Assembly: GCA_028683025.1 (NCBI GenBank)
Contig: JAJRAB010000059.1
Span: forward strand, 1-17,669
Source: Candidatus Methanomethylicus sp.
Lineage (GTDB): Archaea > Thermoproteota > Methanomethylicia > Methanomethylicales > Methanomethylicaceae
Length of the DNA stretch: 17,669 nt
Reading direction: 5' to 3'
The translations under genes and the position numbers were made by a program. Of this stretch, positions 1 through 7,384 are shown piece after piece (positions within the stretch are counted from its first letter, which is position 1; each line of letters begins with the position of its first letter). The notes under the pieces were generated by a model. It did no database searches and had not been told where the DNA came from. It saw nothing but the letters and a program-made list of their open reading frames with translations.

Positions 1-677
1 GCCCTGATACCAGGGAGATACTCAAAAACTTGAAGGGCTATTATCCCGAATCCATGCCCCAATTCCCTGTGAAAGGAGTAGGGCCTTTTGAATCACCAAA
101 AACCCAGGGCGTCTCAATCTCCATACTCGGCACTTTTGTCGCCTCGGCTTTCTCATGGGGAGGCATGGTGATGGGCATGTCCATTGTCTCGATTATTCTA
201 CAGCAGTATGGTGTAGCGCTCACGATGATCAACATCGCCGTCTCTCTCCATGTTTTTGGCATGTTTGGGCTGTCCATACCTTTCGGGTGGCTTACCGACC
301 GATTCGGACGCAGGATTGTCATGGCTCTCGGAGGTGCCATACTTGGCCTAGGTGCATTCATTATGCCGATAACAAGCAATTACCTAATTATCACCTTGGG
401 CGTCTTCCTTATTGGACTCGGCTGGAGTGCAACAAACGTAGCTTCCACTGCGCTCCTATGCGACCTGACGCCAGGCCCAAGGCGTGGCAGCATATTAGGC
501 GCCAATGATGTGGCCACCGGCGCAACATCCGTGGCTTTGCCGACTTTGGGGGGCGCTATATTGTCCTCGTTAGGGTTTTTTGCCTTTGCCATAGCTGGTG
601 TCTTGGTGTCGTTGCCCGTTATCCTTAGCGTCATTCCGGTTCACGAGCCCCTCCGTGGGAAACAAAGTTGCCCTTGA
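1..677 (+). CDS. MFS transporter, C-terminal half (5' end outside window)
   Basis: Integral membrane transporter of the major facilitator superfamily; the substrate cannot be told. The reading frame is open from base 3, so the gene starts before the window. A TTG at base 30 is not the real start, because in-frame residues before it read PDTREILKN, like the central cytoplasmic loop of MFS proteins. About six hydrophobic segments follow, matching helices 7-12. The loop between the second and third of these carries GWLTDRFGRR, the MFS motif A that recurs in the loop between helices 8 and 9. The gene ends in TGA shortly after the last helix, as expected for a normal C terminus. The next gene has its own promoter-like box, so this is probably the end of its transcript. 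The family call is firm; the transported compound is unknown. Confidence 0.85.
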   Translation, partial: PDTREILKNLKGYYPESMPQFPVKGVGPFESPKTQGVSISILGTFVASAFSWGGMVMGMSIVSIILQQYGVALTMINIAVSLHVFGMFGLSIPFGWLTDRFGRRIVMALGGAILGLGAFIMPITSNYLIITLGVFLIGLGWSATNVASTALLCDLTPGPRRGSILGANDVATGATSVALPTLGGAILSSLGFFAFAIAGVLVSLPVILSVIPVHEPLRGKQSCP

Positions 678-714
678 TTGTGGGTGCCGTAAAATTCAGA
701 AGCAGATGGAAGGG

Positions 715-720
715 TATAAA
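715..720 (+). promoter_or_regulatory. TATA-like box before the DUF3795 gene
   Basis: The string GGTATAAAATG has its TATAAA at 715-720, about 27-32 bases before the ATG at 747. With normal archaeal spacing, transcription would begin almost at the ATG, so the mRNA would have little or no leader. No purine-rich ribosome binding site lies before the ATG, which fits. Confidence 0.6.
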
Positions 721-746
721 ATGCCCTTTCCAATTCTTTCATATCT

Positions 747-1193
747 ATGGAAGAGCGTTTGGTTGCCCCCTGCGGCATGAATTGCGCAATCTGCAGTGGC
801 TATATGGCCTTAACACATGATGTAAAAAGCAAAGGCATTAGGATTCCCTACTGCAAAGGCTGCCGCCCAAGGGGTAAAGAATGCGCCTTCTTGAAAAAAC
901 ACTGCAAATTGCTTATGGAAGGGAAAGTGAAATTATGCTATGAATGCCCCTCTTATCCTTGCACTCGCCTGAAAGGCCTTGACAAACGATATAGATCTCT
1001 ATTCAGGATGAGTATGATTGAGAACTTGAACTTCATCCAAAAGGAAGGGATTACCTCATTTCTGAGAAAGGAAGAAGCCAAATGGAAATGCGTTAAATGC
1101 AGTAGTGTAATCAGTTGCCACAACGGCATATGCTTTGACTGTGGTTTATCATTACTTGCCGAAAAGAAGCAGAAATACCGCTGGGAAGAATGA
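747..1193 (+). CDS. DUF3795 family cysteine-rich protein
   Basis: A small soluble protein of 148 residues, probably zinc- or iron-sulfur-binding, of unknown function. It opens with MEERLVAPCGMNC, the usual beginning of DUF3795 proteins (APCG.NC..C). It then has several further cysteine pairs: CKGC and a following cysteine near residues 36-46, CYECPSYPC near 64-72, and a C-terminal set CVKC, C..GIC..CG near 114-137 that resembles a second zinc ribbon. The C-terminal ribbon makes it somewhat longer than the minimal domain. The ATG at 747 is supported by the TATA-like box about 30 bases upstream. It ends in TGA. The family is widespread in archaea and anaerobic bacteria and has no established reaction. 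Its neighbours do not reveal a role. Confidence 0.8.
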   Translation: MEERLVAPCGMNCAICSGYMALTHDVKSKGIRIPYCKGCRPRGKECAFLKKHCKLLMEGKVKLCYECPSYPCTRLKGLDKRYRSLFRMSMIENLNFIQKEGITSFLRKEEAKWKCVKCSSVISCHNGICFDCGLSLLAEKKQKYRWEE

Positions 1194-1331
1194 TCCTTCA
1201 ATGGATTAGCGCTAGAGGATCCATGGTTTTAGGGTAAATAACGACCTTTGTTGTTTGAATTCTAAAGTTATTTGGATATATTTCATCTATTTGATCTAAC
1301 GCATATCAGATGGCTTAGATCAATCAAATAA

Positions 1332-1341
1332 CCTTTTTAAG
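1332..1341 (+). promoter_or_regulatory. Possible TATA box of the two-repeat surface protein
   Basis: CTTTTTAAGC lies about 37 bases before the preferred ATG at 1375. This leaves room for a short leader that contains GGTAGTGAG just before the start. The rest of the stretch 1194-1331 is AT-rich and shows no gene. Confidence 0.35.
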
Positions 1342-1374
1342 CGAATGTGTATAATTTTAGGTAGTGAGTATCTT

Positions 1375-3210
1375 ATGGCTTCCAAAAAAATCGGAATGCT
1401 GCTAATTGCGCTCTTTCTATTCTCCACATTCGCTTTTACGACCACCACAACAGTAAAATCAGCAGGACCATACAAAATATTGCTAATTACATCAGAATTT
1501 CCAGGTGAGGTTACGAATGTTACCAACGACCTACTTGGGTTCAGTGACTTCTCAACTGTCGACTCCTGGAATTATAACACCAATACGACACTGCCGACAA
1601 TTGATGAGCTCTTCGATTATGACGCTCTCCTTGTTTGGACCAATATTGATGGTAATTACTCCTTGGTAGGCGACCTCATCTCAGATTACCTCGATGCCGG
1701 AGGAAAAGCCGTCATCATGACCTTTTCCGACTCAGCATCTTGGAATTTGGGAGGTAGGTACCTTTCCACAAACAAAAACCTCTTGGCACCAACTGACGAA
1801 GGATATGATTATTGGGCTCTCGGCACGATCGAAAACGCCAGCCATCCTGTAATGGCAAATGTGACAACTTTCGGATCAAACTACCGTGCCAACACCAATG
1901 AAACGGTCAACGGTGGAATTGTAATTGCAAGATATGAAAGTGCAGTCAATTATGTGCTTGCAGCCCAATCGCCAATTTATAACATGATAACATTGAACTT
2001 CTACCCACCCGAAAGGGGTACGAGTGACGGTCCACTGATGGAACGCAATGCGCTTGTGTTCGTTATCGAGGACCTTCACTATACGCCATATGTCCCACCA
2101 ACCACAGAATTTAGGGTTCTGTTAATGTGTGACGATGAGAGTTGGGCAAGCACTGTTCAAACCGCTCTGAGTGCATATACAGACTTTGATGAAGTGGTTC
2201 TTTGGAACTACTACTCTAACACAACATGGCCCACTCTTGAAGAGCTTTCCACATATAATGCAGTGTGCGTATGGACCAATTATAATCCGCCAGACACCAT
2301 GGGCGATCTAATCTCAGATTACCTGGATAATGGAGGAGGCGTGGTTGTAATGACATTCGCAGACTCAGCAGGTTGGGCTATGGGTGGAAGATACATTTCC
2401 ACTGGCAAGAATCTGCTAGCACCAACTGATGACCGTTTCGGAACATTGACTCTTGGAGAATTGACCATACCCTCTCACCCAGTATTGGCGGGAGTAACCA
2501 CATTCAGTGCTTATTATCACAACAATGAATATGACACAATAAACGGCGGCATAGTGATTGCGAAATATAATAACGGAGTAATTCTTGCGGCAGAGTCACC
2601 AACATACAAAATGATTACACTCAATTTCTTCCCATCCGACTCAACGACCGGTGATGCTTCTTTGCTCATACGCAATGCCCTCCTCTATGTTTACGGTGCA
2701 GTACCTTACAATCCAGGAGGACCGAAGAATCCAGATCAAAGCAGGGGAATGGCCTTTGACTATACAATAACACAAGGATTTACCTTTGCCAATTTCGTGA
2801 ACTTGATGGACACCAGAAGCAATGCTTTTGCACCATCTTCGATAGCAATAACCAACCTCGATGTCACCTGCACACGCTCGTTCCAGCATGTCCAGTTGCT
2901 GATTGACGAGACCAATGACAATCCAATCTACCCGATACCTGTAGCCCTGCCAAGCGGCTTGACCGTGTACAAGTATGAGAAGCTTGTAATTGGCGTACCG
3001 CCAAGCACAATTGCGGAGGTAACCTTCACGTTCAAGGTACCCCAGAGCTGGTTCTCCTCATTTGGAGTTGCTAAAACAGCCCTTAACCTATACCAGTTCA
3101 ACGGTGGATCTTGGGACACTTTGCCAACAACTATGCTCTCTGAAGACTCCAGCTTCGTCTACTACACCGCAAGCTCAACCGGCCAAGGTGTCTACGCAAT
3201 AGCAGGTTAA
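1375..3210 (+). CDS. Secreted two-repeat surface protein with C-terminal PGF-pre-PGF domain
   Basis: Probably exported and cell-surface associated; function unknown. I chose the ATG at 1375 over an in-frame ATG at 1345, because 1375 puts a lysine pair directly before a hydrophobic signal segment (residues about 3-30). Two tandem repeats of about 200 residues follow (about 32-233 and 244-440). Both contain WNY.(S/T)NTT.PT..EL, then VWTN, GDLISDYLD.GG, GGRY.ST.KNLLAPTD, and (V/I)NGGIVIA.Y. Their alternating strand and helix pattern resembles a class I glutamine amidotransferase-like fold, which is my inference only. The last 155 residues look like the PGF-pre-PGF domain, with a FKVPQSW segment and a terminal GVYAIAG. 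No hydrophobic C-terminal anchor or PGF-CTERM tail follows, so the protein may be released or held by partners. Several N-x-S/T sequons are present. It ends in TAA. Confidence 0.8.
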   Translation: MASKKIGMLLIALFLFSTFAFTTTTTVKSAGPYKILLITSEFPGEVTNVTNDLLGFSDFSTVDSWNYNTNTTLPTIDELFDYDALLVWTNIDGNYSLVGDLISDYLDAGGKAVIMTFSDSASWNLGGRYLSTNKNLLAPTDEGYDYWALGTIENASHPVMANVTTFGSNYRANTNETVNGGIVIARYESAVNYVLAAQSPIYNMITLNFYPPERGTSDGPLMERNALVFVIEDLHYTPYVPPTTEFRVLLMCDDESWASTVQTALSAYTDFDEVVLWNYYSNTTWPTLEELSTYNAVCVWTNYNPPDTMGDLISDYLDNGGGVVVMTFADSAGWAMGGRYISTGKNLLAPTDDRFGTLTLGELTIPSHPVLAGVTTFSAYYHNNEYDTINGGIVIAKYNNGVILAAESPTYKMITLNFFPSDSTTGDASLLIRNALLYVYGAVPYNPGGPKNPDQSRGMAFDYTITQGFTFANFVNLMDTRSNAFAPSSIAITNLDVTCTRSFQHVQLLIDETNDNPIYPIPVALPSGLTVYKYEKLVIGVPPSTIAEVTFTFKVPQSWFSSFGVAKTALNLYQFNGGSWDTLPTTMLSEDSSFVYYTASSTGQGVYAIAG

Positions 3211-3220
3211 AACAAAAACC

Positions 3221-3263
3221 TTTTTCTTCTTTTTTTATTTTTATTTAATTTAAATTTTTTTTG
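3221..3263 (+). terminator. T-rich archaeal-type terminator
   Basis: Several T runs (five, then seven or more, then eight) begin 10 bases after the TAA of the surface protein, with no strong hairpin. Archaeal RNA polymerase commonly stops at such T tracts. Confidence 0.6.
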
Positions 3264-3308
3264 TAAGTGCCATTAAAGTCCGTCAATTCGTATTTAGATG
3301 GTCTGTTA

Positions 3309-3318
3309 GCTTTTTATC
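3309..3318 (+). promoter_or_regulatory. TATA-like box of the HdrD-like gene
   Basis: GCTTTTTATC lies about 40 bases before the GTG at 3355, leaving a leader of roughly 15 bases. The leader holds AGAGGG (3341-3346), eight bases before the GTG, a fair ribosome binding site. That site decides for GTG 3355 over the in-frame TTG at 3349, which would sit only two bases after it. Confidence 0.5.
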
Positions 3319-3354
3319 AAATTGAGTCTAAATGAATAGCAGAGGGTTTTGCGA

Positions 3355-4467
3355 GTGAACAATCAACTACGGGCGTTCACAGATTCATGTGTCCTCTGCG
3401 GCATTTGCACAGAGGTATGCCCGTTCTATATTGCTACAGGCAATGCAAAATATGGTGCTATGGCGAAGGTTGAAGCATCAGGTGCGCTTTTCCGAGGCAG
3501 CAGCATCGGAGACGAGGACCTCAAGACTATCCTGCTTTGCACCAGGTGCGACCACTGCCAGTCGGCCTGCCCGACGAATATACCTGTGGCAGACATTGTA
3601 CAGGAAGCAAGGGCTGAATTGCGAAAAGTAAAGCGTGTACCTGACAAATACAATTCCATTGCTGAGGCTATAATCAGGAGTGGCTCACCGATGGGAACTC
3701 CAACTGAGAAAAGGCGTGCCTATGTGCCGGAAGGTTTTCAATCCCCAAAGAAGGCGAGGTACCTTTATGTCCCTGGCTGCTGGTCTGGCATACGTCTTCC
3801 AGAGACGGCAAGAGCTTCGGTCGAACTCATGATAAAGGCCGGCATCGACTTTACGATTCTTGGTGACAGGGAGTAGTGCTGCGGGCTCTTCCTAATAGAC
3901 ACTGGCATGCTGGAAGAGGCCTGGATTTTGGCTAAATCAAACACACTGCTGTTCGAATCATACGAGCCGGAATTTTTGGTTACTGAATGCCCCTCCTGCT
4001 ATGACGTCTTCAAGTCTGTGTACCCAAAGCTCTTCCGGAAACCCAATTACAAAGTCATCCACATCTCCGAGTTGCTGAAAGAGTTGCTGGATTCTGGTAA
4101 GCTGAAGGTCGGCAAAGGAGAATGTGCTAAGAAAATCATCTACAAAGATCCATGCCCCCTGGTTAGGCGCCATGGGATAACCGAAGAGCCCCGCCAAATA
4201 GTTGCACAATATGCTGAACTGCTGGAGTTCGACAGCAATAGGATGGAGTTGCTCTGCTGCGGCGCACCAGCCGGAGTGAAGCCCCTATTCCCTAATATTG
4301 CAAACCGGATTGCTGAGATGCTAAATTCAGAAGCAGCAGTGAAAGGTGCCGACGAAATTGCTGTAAGTTGTGTCTTCTGCATGTATCATATGGGAGGGGC
4401 ATCTAAAGAGAAGACTCCTCTAATCCGAACGTTATCCCAGGAAATTAAGGAGCATCTGAAAGGATGA
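3355..4467 (+). CDS. HdrD-like Fe-S oxidoreductase (two 4Fe-4S, two CCG domains) with in-frame TAG at 3874-3876
   Basis: Cytoplasmic electron-transfer protein of the HdrD/GlpC/LutA type; the natural electron partner is unknown. Read through TAG, it has 370 residues. Residues 12-22 (CVLCGICTEVC) and 62-72 (CTRCDHCQSAC) each bind a 4Fe-4S cluster. The first CCG domain uses C142, C175-C176 and C212/C215; the second uses C267, C301-C302 and C339/C342. All gaps fit the family pattern of C-x31-39-CC-x35-36-C-x2-C. Codon 174 is TAG, directly before C175-C176-G177. The same frame continues without any other stop to TGA, and conserved sequence resumes at the very next codon. Related proteins often have tryptophan just before CCG, so TGG to TAG is one base change. 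Options are pyrrolysine insertion, other read-through, or a recent nonsense mutation. Without read-through the product would be two fragments: 173 residues, and 186 residues from ATG 3907. Family certain; decoding open. Confidence 0.8.
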
Positions 4468-4524
4468 ACCTGCCCAAAAGCAATTACTCCAGTAAACCGT
4501 CGCCACAAAATGCCCGATTCAGCA

Positions 4525-4556
4525 TCTTTTTACTTTTTAAACAACATCTTTTTATT
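4525..4556 (+). terminator. T-tract terminator after the HdrD-like gene
   Basis: Three clusters of four to five T residues (TCTTTTTAC, TTTTTAAAC, TCTTTTTATT) lie 58-90 bases after the TGA. The stretch is AT-rich and lies between convergent genes, so it could end the plus-strand transcript. Confidence 0.4.
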
Positions 4557-4585
4557 ATCTAAAATATATCCCTTAGAACTAAATT

Positions 4586-5443
4586 TTAAAGCGTCAGCTT
4601 TAGTCCCGCATCGCCGTCAATGACCCGCCTGCCAAAAGCTCTTTTCAAGGCGCAGACTGCATCCCTCCCCGTACAGTGTGCTGGGATTATGAATCCCGGA
4701 TCTGCCTTTTCCAGAGCCTCAATTGTCCGCGATATCCTTTCTTTAGGTTCGCCCGCTAAATGGAAACCCCCGATTATGGCGTGAACATTCTTCTCGCCCA
4801 ATAGCCCCTTAGCCTGGTTTATGGTGTTTATTATGCCTGAATGGGCACAGCCAGTTACGATTACAAGCCCTTTTCCGGCAATCCTGGCAACAACTGCCTG
4901 ATCGTCGGTGAACCGATCCACCTCAAGCTTTGCTTCCCCTTCAACCAGGAAATCATCCTCAAAGTTCTCGAAATCGCTGTTTCGCTCTATCACTCCGGTG
5001 GTGGAAAGCCAATCGGTCACCAGCTGAGGTTCATCCGACTCATGGATTTCAGCTCCTGCTATCTCAAGCTCCCTCCTGAGAAAGGGCATGCCGATCTCCC
5101 TGAGTTCACTATCATTTTGCTTGAAGCGCCTGCTAAAGACCGAAGACTGGACATAGAGGGCATACCGCCCCAGGTACCTTGCAAAGAATTCCATGAGCCC
5201 TCCCGAATGGTCATAATGACCGTGGCTCAGGACAATACTCCTGATATCCTTAATACCCATTACTTCCAGGTTGTTCACCAGCGCTTTTCCAGTTTGGCCT
5301 GTGTCGAAGAGGATTTTTTCACTTCCATCCTCGATCAGGGCAGCAAAACCGTGTTCACCCAGAAGCCCGGTTGCACCTACTTTCACTGAGTTACTGCAAA
5401 CTATCCTGCAGGTGAGTTTCTTTACTGGGATAGGCCTAATCAT
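4586..5443 (-). CDS. MBL-fold metallo-hydrolase (COG1237-like)
   Basis: Soluble metallo-beta-lactamase-fold enzyme of 285 residues. The metal-binding signature HGHYDHSGG lies at residues 74-82 (H74, H76, D78, H79), with further likely ligands H201 (GCAHSG), H228 (GGFHL) and H256 (PAHCTG). This arrangement matches the COG1237 branch. Archaeal members of that branch include the enzyme annotated as 7,8-dihydropterin-6-yl-methyl-4-(beta-D-ribofuranosyl)aminobenzene 5'-phosphate synthase, in methanopterin biosynthesis. Assigning that reaction here is inference, because the branch also has members of unknown substrate. The ATG at 5443 has a TATATA about 32-37 bases upstream, so the mRNA has at most a very short leader. 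It ends in TAA. It is convergent with the HdrD-like gene and divergent from the archaeosortase, with no sign of an operon. Confidence 0.85.
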   Translation of the reverse strand: MIRPIPVKKLTCRIVCSNSVKVGATGLLGEHGFAALIEDGSEKILFDTGQTGKALVNNLEVMGIKDIRSIVLSHGHYDHSGGLMEFFARYLGRYALYVQSSVFSRRFKQNDSELREIGMPFLRRELEIAGAEIHESDEPQLVTDWLSTTGVIERNSDFENFEDDFLVEGEAKLEVDRFTDDQAVVARIAGKGLVIVTGCAHSGIINTINQAKGLLGEKNVHAIIGGFHLAGEPKERISRTIEALEKADPGFIIPAHCTGRDAVCALKRAFGRRVIDGDAGLKLTL

Positions 5444-5474
5444 GTGTTGTCTATCTTCATCGATTATTCAGTGT

Positions 5475-5480
5475 TATATA
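5475..5480 (-). promoter_or_regulatory. TATA box of the MBL-fold hydrolase
   Basis: TATATA at 5475-5480, read on the minus strand, lies about 32-37 bases before the ATG at 5443. This spacing gives a near-leaderless transcript. It lies downstream of the small candidate minus-strand frame that ends at 5510. Confidence 0.45.
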
Positions 5481-5509
5481 TTCTATTAGACTGAAAATGA
5501 CAAATACCA

Positions 5510-5656
5510 TTACCTTGCTGCCATTGACCTTTTCCTGAACAGGACTCCGCCTGAAATTAGCATGATTAAACCTAATAGCACCAGAGCTTGACCTGCCCCG
5601 TCAATGTTCAAGAGATATAAGCAGGCTGCCACACATAGAACCGCGATGCCAAGCAT
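5510..5656 (-). CDS. Possible 48-residue two-helix membrane protein, or remnant
   Basis: The minus strand holds an open frame of 48 codons ending in TAA. It begins MLGIAVLCVAACLYLLN, has a short polar turn IDGAGQ, then a second hydrophobic stretch LVLLGLIMLISGGVLF, and closes with RKRS and a short tail. This is a helix-turn-helix membrane hairpin with a basic end, the usual shape of a real small membrane protein or of the C terminus of an anchored one. A weak AGGT precedes the ATG, and I see no TATA box. Its start overlaps the preferred archaeosortase start (5646) on the other strand by 11 bases, which argues against both being expressed freely. It may be the tail of a former longer gene, or a chance frame. 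I do not recognise a family. Confidence 0.3.
   Translation of the reverse strand: MLGIAVLCVAACLYLLNIDGAGQALVLLGLIMLISGGVLFRKRSMAAR
5613..5621 (+). promoter_or_regulatory. TATA-like box supporting the archaeosortase start at 5646
   Basis: AGATATAAG ends about 25 bases before the ATG at 5646, the spacing expected for a leaderless archaeal mRNA. It lies inside the extra N-terminal frame from ATG 5604, so that longer start is less likely. Confidence 0.45.
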
Positions 5657-6212
5657 CAATAACCTGAGCGCCAAAGCCGTTACCCGCCGAAATGTTATCT
5701 TGTACCTGTTATCGCTTGCTGTAATAGTTCTGGCGGTATATTATCTGCCCGATTACCTCCCCCTTGAAGGTGTGACCGCTTACCACTCATCGCTGCTGCT
5801 CAACTTCATGGGAGTTCCTGCAGATGCCTCCATAATTAATGGGCACGCCTTCATCGGTAACATTTACATTGCCAGGGATTGCACCGGTATTCAAGTGATC
5901 GCTGTGTTCCTAGGGCTCATCCTGCCGTTGCCGGGAGCTCCGTGGAAGAACAAGCTTCTGAGCCTTGCGTTGGTCTCGGGAATCCTTTATGCCGCAAACC
6001 TCGCTAGGATCGCCCTAGAGTTCTGGCTAGTTTATTTCGGTATCCTCCCTTGGTCCCTGGCGCATTATCCGCTTAGCCTCCTACTCGGGATTGGGGGCGT
6101 CGCCATGCTCGTCCTAATAACCGACCAACTACTGCCGGAGTTTGGCGCCTTCCTACTGGGCGCCTCGAATCTACTAGGAACCCTTGGAGTAAAGAAAAAG
6201 GCAGTCAGCTGA
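5646..6212 (+). CDS. Exosortase/archaeosortase family membrane transpeptidase
   Basis: Multi-pass membrane cysteine protease/transpeptidase that cleaves C-terminal sorting tails of exported proteins and probably passes them to a lipid anchor. From the ATG at 5646 it has 188 residues. The family's catalytic set is present: C79 in RDCTGIQ, R121 in NLARIALEFW, and H140 in LAHYPLS. The hydrophobic segments match the compact archaeal form. A longer in-frame start at 5604 would add 14 polar residues with no family support, while a TATA-like box at 5613-5621 fits a leaderless start at 5646. The gene ends in TGA and overlaps the convergent transglutaminase-like gene by 8 bases. That protein carries an IPGF tail and is its most likely substrate. 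Which archaeosortase subfamily it belongs to cannot be set by eye. Confidence 0.9.
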   Translation: MPSINNLSAKAVTRRNVILYLLSLAVIVLAVYYLPDYLPLEGVTAYHSSLLLNFMGVPADASIINGHAFIGNIYIARDCTGIQVIAVFLGLILPLPGAPWKNKLLSLALVSGILYAANLARIALEFWLVYFGILPWSLAHYPLSLLLGIGGVAMLVLITDQLLPEFGAFLLGASNLLGTLGVKKKAVS

Positions 6213-7308
6213 TTGGGACAGCCTTAAGCTGAGACCTTCTCCTGGCCATGAGGTAAATTATTGCCAGACCCAAAGCCAACCCAATGAATATGGATTCGAA
6301 CGGGAACCCAGGGATGGCAAGGCTGAGCCCCACTTGGTAGGAGTAGGTGCCGGACTCGGTCGTATTCCCATCGGTATCCGTTACCGAAACCAAGAACTTT
6401 ACCTCGGTCCCTATGGACTGTCTTGGTATGGTGGCCACATATTGAGAGCCCTGCTTGATCATTGCCACGGAAATGAAGCTCCCTCCGTTCACCGAATACT
6501 TGAGGATGACCTGGCTTGCCACAGGCGCACCAACCGCCAGCGTGGCAGTCACGGTGACGTCCTCATCCTGCTGGGGATCTGAGGGTGAGTAATCGACATT
6601 AGATATGACCGCATTAACCGGATAGGCATCCCAATTACCGCTCTTATAATCGGGGGGAGTCCAGCCCAATGGGTTTTGCTCCCCTGTAGCCTCGACCCAG
6701 ATCCAGCCCGATCCCCTTCCGTCATTTATGTCCCAGTAATAGTTGGCGTTTTGGTAATCTGGAAGCCAGATGAGCAGGGCTACATGCTCATCCGTAAGAA
6801 CCAGCGCCACATCATAGCCGGCTGCAATGTATAAAGTTGCGCAAAGGAAGGCCATATCCTCACAGTCGCCTATCGCCACTTGACCTGTAGTTTCGTTGAA
6901 GCTATGAGCTGTCTCATCAGCATTCCAAGCCCACTCCTCCTGAGCAACTCCGTTCATTAACACATTGTCTGAATCATACCCATACTCAGTCCATCTCTGG
7001 ACATACTTCAGGATCGCCACAGCCCTCTGGGTATCGCTGGCATACTCTGCCTTGAACTGGGCGCCCAGGTTGAATGCCAGTTCGCTGTTCTTGCCCAAGG
7101 TTTCGTAGGCGAGATTGGGGAAATAGCCATCCGCACCGCCATAGTAGTTCCGGTCAAATCCAAAGCTGTCGTAATAGTCCCCGTTCCGATAGGTAAATGT
7201 GGGTGGGTAGGTCAGCCCGCTTGGGAAAGCAAGGGCCATGGCTCCAGAAGAAACAACCAGCAGTAGAAGAAAAACCCCCAGAGCAACCACCCTAGAAATG
7301 GGACTCAT
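6205..7308 (-). CDS. Secreted transglutaminase-like protein with PGF-type sorting tail
   Basis: Exported protein of 367 residues from the ATG at 7308; a GTG at 7323 would add five residues before the same signal peptide. Residues about 5-26 form the signal segment. The transglutaminase-like core has a likely catalytic C149 in GDCEDMAFL and H175 in TDEHVALLIW, with the acidic partner possibly E206 in WVEATG. Such domains act as papain-fold proteases or cross-linking enzymes; the substrate is unknown. Residues about 233-325 resemble an Ig-like beta domain. The C terminus has IPGFPFESI (332-340), then a hydrophobic helix and RRR at 356-358: the three-part layout of PGF-CTERM-like archaeosortase signals. 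The archaeosortase gene lies directly convergent with it. It follows the DUF350-like gene on the same strand by 76 bases, so the two may share a transcript. It ends in TGA. Confidence 0.85.
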   Translation of the reverse strand: MSPISRVVALGVFLLLLVVSSGAMALAFPSGLTYPPTFTYRNGDYYDSFGFDRNYYGGADGYFPNLAYETLGKNSELAFNLGAQFKAEYASDTQRAVAILKYVQRWTEYGYDSDNVLMNGVAQEEWAWNADETAHSFNETTGQVAIGDCEDMAFLCATLYIAAGYDVALVLTDEHVALLIWLPDYQNANYYWDINDGRGSGWIWVEATGEQNPLGWTPPDYKSGNWDAYPVNAVISNVDYSPSDPQQDEDVTVTATLAVGAPVASQVILKYSVNGGSFISVAMIKQGSQYVATIPRQSIGTEVKFLVSVTDTDGNTTESGTYSYQVGLSLAIPGFPFESIFIGLALGLAIIYLMARRRSQLKAVPIS

Positions 7309-7384
7309 TGTGTTTCCCGCCACCTGGAATCTCTTTCTCTCACCTTGCCCATTGCCTCCTCTGCCTGTAGGTAATTTGATCCCG

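Noticed and set aside
30..677. Short MFS protein starting at TTG 30
   Set aside because: The frame is open to the window edge and upstream residues fit the central loop of a 12-helix transporter, so the gene is cut by the window and not truncated.
3907..4467. Independent short gene starting at the ATG at 3907
   Set aside because: The ten codons between the TAG and this ATG encode the CCG motif and the following conserved residues, so this is the second half of one gene. Internal initiation would lose the cluster cysteines.
4841..5389. Long open frame (182 codons) on the plus strand inside the MBL-fold hydrolase gene
   Set aside because: It is antisense to a gene with a full metal-binding motif set; its own translation has no recognisable domain and no promoter.
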